Source: Burkholderiaceae bacterium
GTDB taxonomy: Bacteria > Pseudomonadota > Gammaproteobacteria > Burkholderiales > Burkholderiaceae_D
DNA: 14,693 nucleotides
Direction: 5' to 3'
Assembly (NCBI GenBank): GCA_019752915.1
Contig: JAIELO010000008.1
Coordinates: forward strand, 1 to 14,693
The translations under genes and the position numbers were made by a program. Under the pieces are notes generated by a model that was given only the letters and a program-made list of their open reading frames with translations, did not search any database and had not been told where the DNA came from. Positions 13,940-14,693 of the stretch are shown one piece after another; position 1 is the first letter of the stretch; the number at the start of each line of letters is the position of its first letter.

Positions 13940-14693
13940 ATGATAAATAGAGAAAATACACCACTAGCACTGAGCACGATTAGTGACGTGGAACGCGATA
14001 CCGGCGTTGCCAAGGAGACCTTGCGGGTGTGGGAACGGCGCTATGCTTTCCCGCAGCCGCTGCGTGATCCCAATGGCGAGCGTATCTACCCTCAGGAGCA
14101 GGTGCAGAAATTGCGTCTGGTCAAGCGGTTAATTGATCTCGGCTATCGTCCCAGCAAAATCATCCAGCAAAGTCCCGACGAACTGAAGGCGCTGACGGGG
14201 CAGGCCACCCGTGTCAAACCCACCTCGGTGACGCCACCGGAACTGCAAACCTATCTGGATCTGTGCAAGAGCCACCAGATGGAAGCCTTGCGCCGCAAGC
14301 TCTCGCAGGCGCTACTGATGATGGGCCTGAAAGGCTTCGTCATCGATCTGGTGGCCCCGCTGACCGCGCTGATCGGCGAAGCCTGGGCCAGCGGCATGCT
14401 GGCCACCTTTGAAGAACACCTGTATACGGAATCGCTGACGGTCGTGATGCGCAGCGCCATCTTTGCCATGCCTCAGGCCAATGGCAACAGCTTGGGTGCG
14501 CCGCGCATCATGCTGACCACGTTGCCACAGGAACGTCACGGACTGGGCCTGCTGATGGCCGAAGCCATCGCCTGGCTCGTCTGCACGGAGGAGGGCGCCG
14601 CTCTCATGCGCGCAGCCGCCGAAGCACGCGATCCCTCCGTGCCGCAGCCGCGCGCAACCACGGCGGCAAGCATGGTGACACACGCCGCAAGCC
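13940..14693 (+). CDS. MerR-family regulator with CarH/LitR-like cobalamin-binding motifs (cut at window edge)
   Basis: The first 251 codons are present. Residues 12-80 form a MerR winged helix (ISDVERDTGVAKETLRVWERRYAFPQP, then GERIYPQEQVQKLRLVKRL). A four-helix segment (about 100-180) contains W149-x9-E159-H160 (WASGMLATFEEH). PQERHGLG (196-203) gives the E-x-H-x-x-G motif, with His200 as likely cobalt ligand. Together these are the hallmarks of CarH/LitR photoreceptor repressors that use adenosylcobalamin. The residue after the tryptophan is Ala150, where Thermus CarH has a histidine involved in its light-exposed state. Past residue 204 the sequence becomes Ala-rich and I cannot see the usual Rossmann core, so the B12 domain may be diverged or frameshifted. 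The ATG at 13940 has a weak ribosome binding site. The targets are unknown. Confidence 0.85.
   Translation, partial: MINRENTPLALSTISDVERDTGVAKETLRVWERRYAFPQPLRDPNGERIYPQEQVQKLRLVKRLIDLGYRPSKIIQQSPDELKALTGQATRVKPTSVTPPELQTYLDLCKSHQMEALRRKLSQALLMMGLKGFVIDLVAPLTALIGEAWASGMLATFEEHLYTESLTVVMRSAIFAMPQANGNSLGAPRIMLTTLPQERHGLGLLMAEAIAWLVCTEEGAALMRAAAEARDPSVPQPRATTAASMVTHAAS

Overview
The window looks like a chromosomal segment of a betaproteobacterium of the order Burkholderiales, plausibly Oxalobacteraceae. The reasons are a general porin of the betaproteobacterial Gram-negative type, the dcw gene order, high GC in coding DNA and a class A RNase P RNA. The family-level placement is a guess from sequence style; I could not run a search.

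Layout. (1) 1-5420, minus strand: the start of the division and cell wall (dcw) cluster, in transcription order mraZ, rsmH, ftsL, ftsI, murE, murF (murF is cut by the window edge). The genes overlap by 1-4 bases or lie 9 bases apart, so they form one translationally coupled operon. Its promoter (TTGACC, 17 bases, TAAAGT) overlaps four GTG-type boxes at an exact 10-base period, which fits an MraZ autoregulatory operator. (2) 5416-6267: a gene-poor spacer, then a minus-strand gene for a small putative lipoprotein with an antibiotic-biosynthesis-monooxygenase (ABM) fold. (3) 6368-7167: the most unusual part. A 156-residue plus-strand gene of unknown function is flanked on both sides by arrays of a short GTCTAA-like repeat. 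Units sit 10 or 21 bases apart, one or two helical turns. The downstream array runs first in direct and then in inverted orientation. The protein may combine a helical, possibly ribbon-helix-helix N-terminus with a RAMA-like C-terminal domain (both inferred). (4) 7421-9342, minus strand: glpK (glycerol kinase) preceded by rnpB, the RNase P RNA, with a recognisable extended -10 promoter. (5) 9485-11188, plus strand: an orphan thiamine-diphosphate enzyme of the acetolactate-synthase type. It converges with a minus-strand gene for an exported Pro-rich protein, and the two overlap by 17 bases. (6) 11778-12904, minus strand: a highly expressed-looking porin with a strong terminator hairpin. (7) 12954-13939: about 1 kb without a supportable gene but with several dyad symmetries. 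(8) 13940 to the end, plus strand: a MerR-family regulator carrying CarH/LitR-like cobalamin-binding motifs, cut by the window edge.

Most of the window is housekeeping. The candidate for something undescribed is the phased-repeat locus at 6.37-7.17 kb: a small protein gene embedded in about 21 helically phased sites, resembling in layout a centromere/partition site, an iteron array or a heavily autoregulated operator, yet located on what looks like a chromosome.
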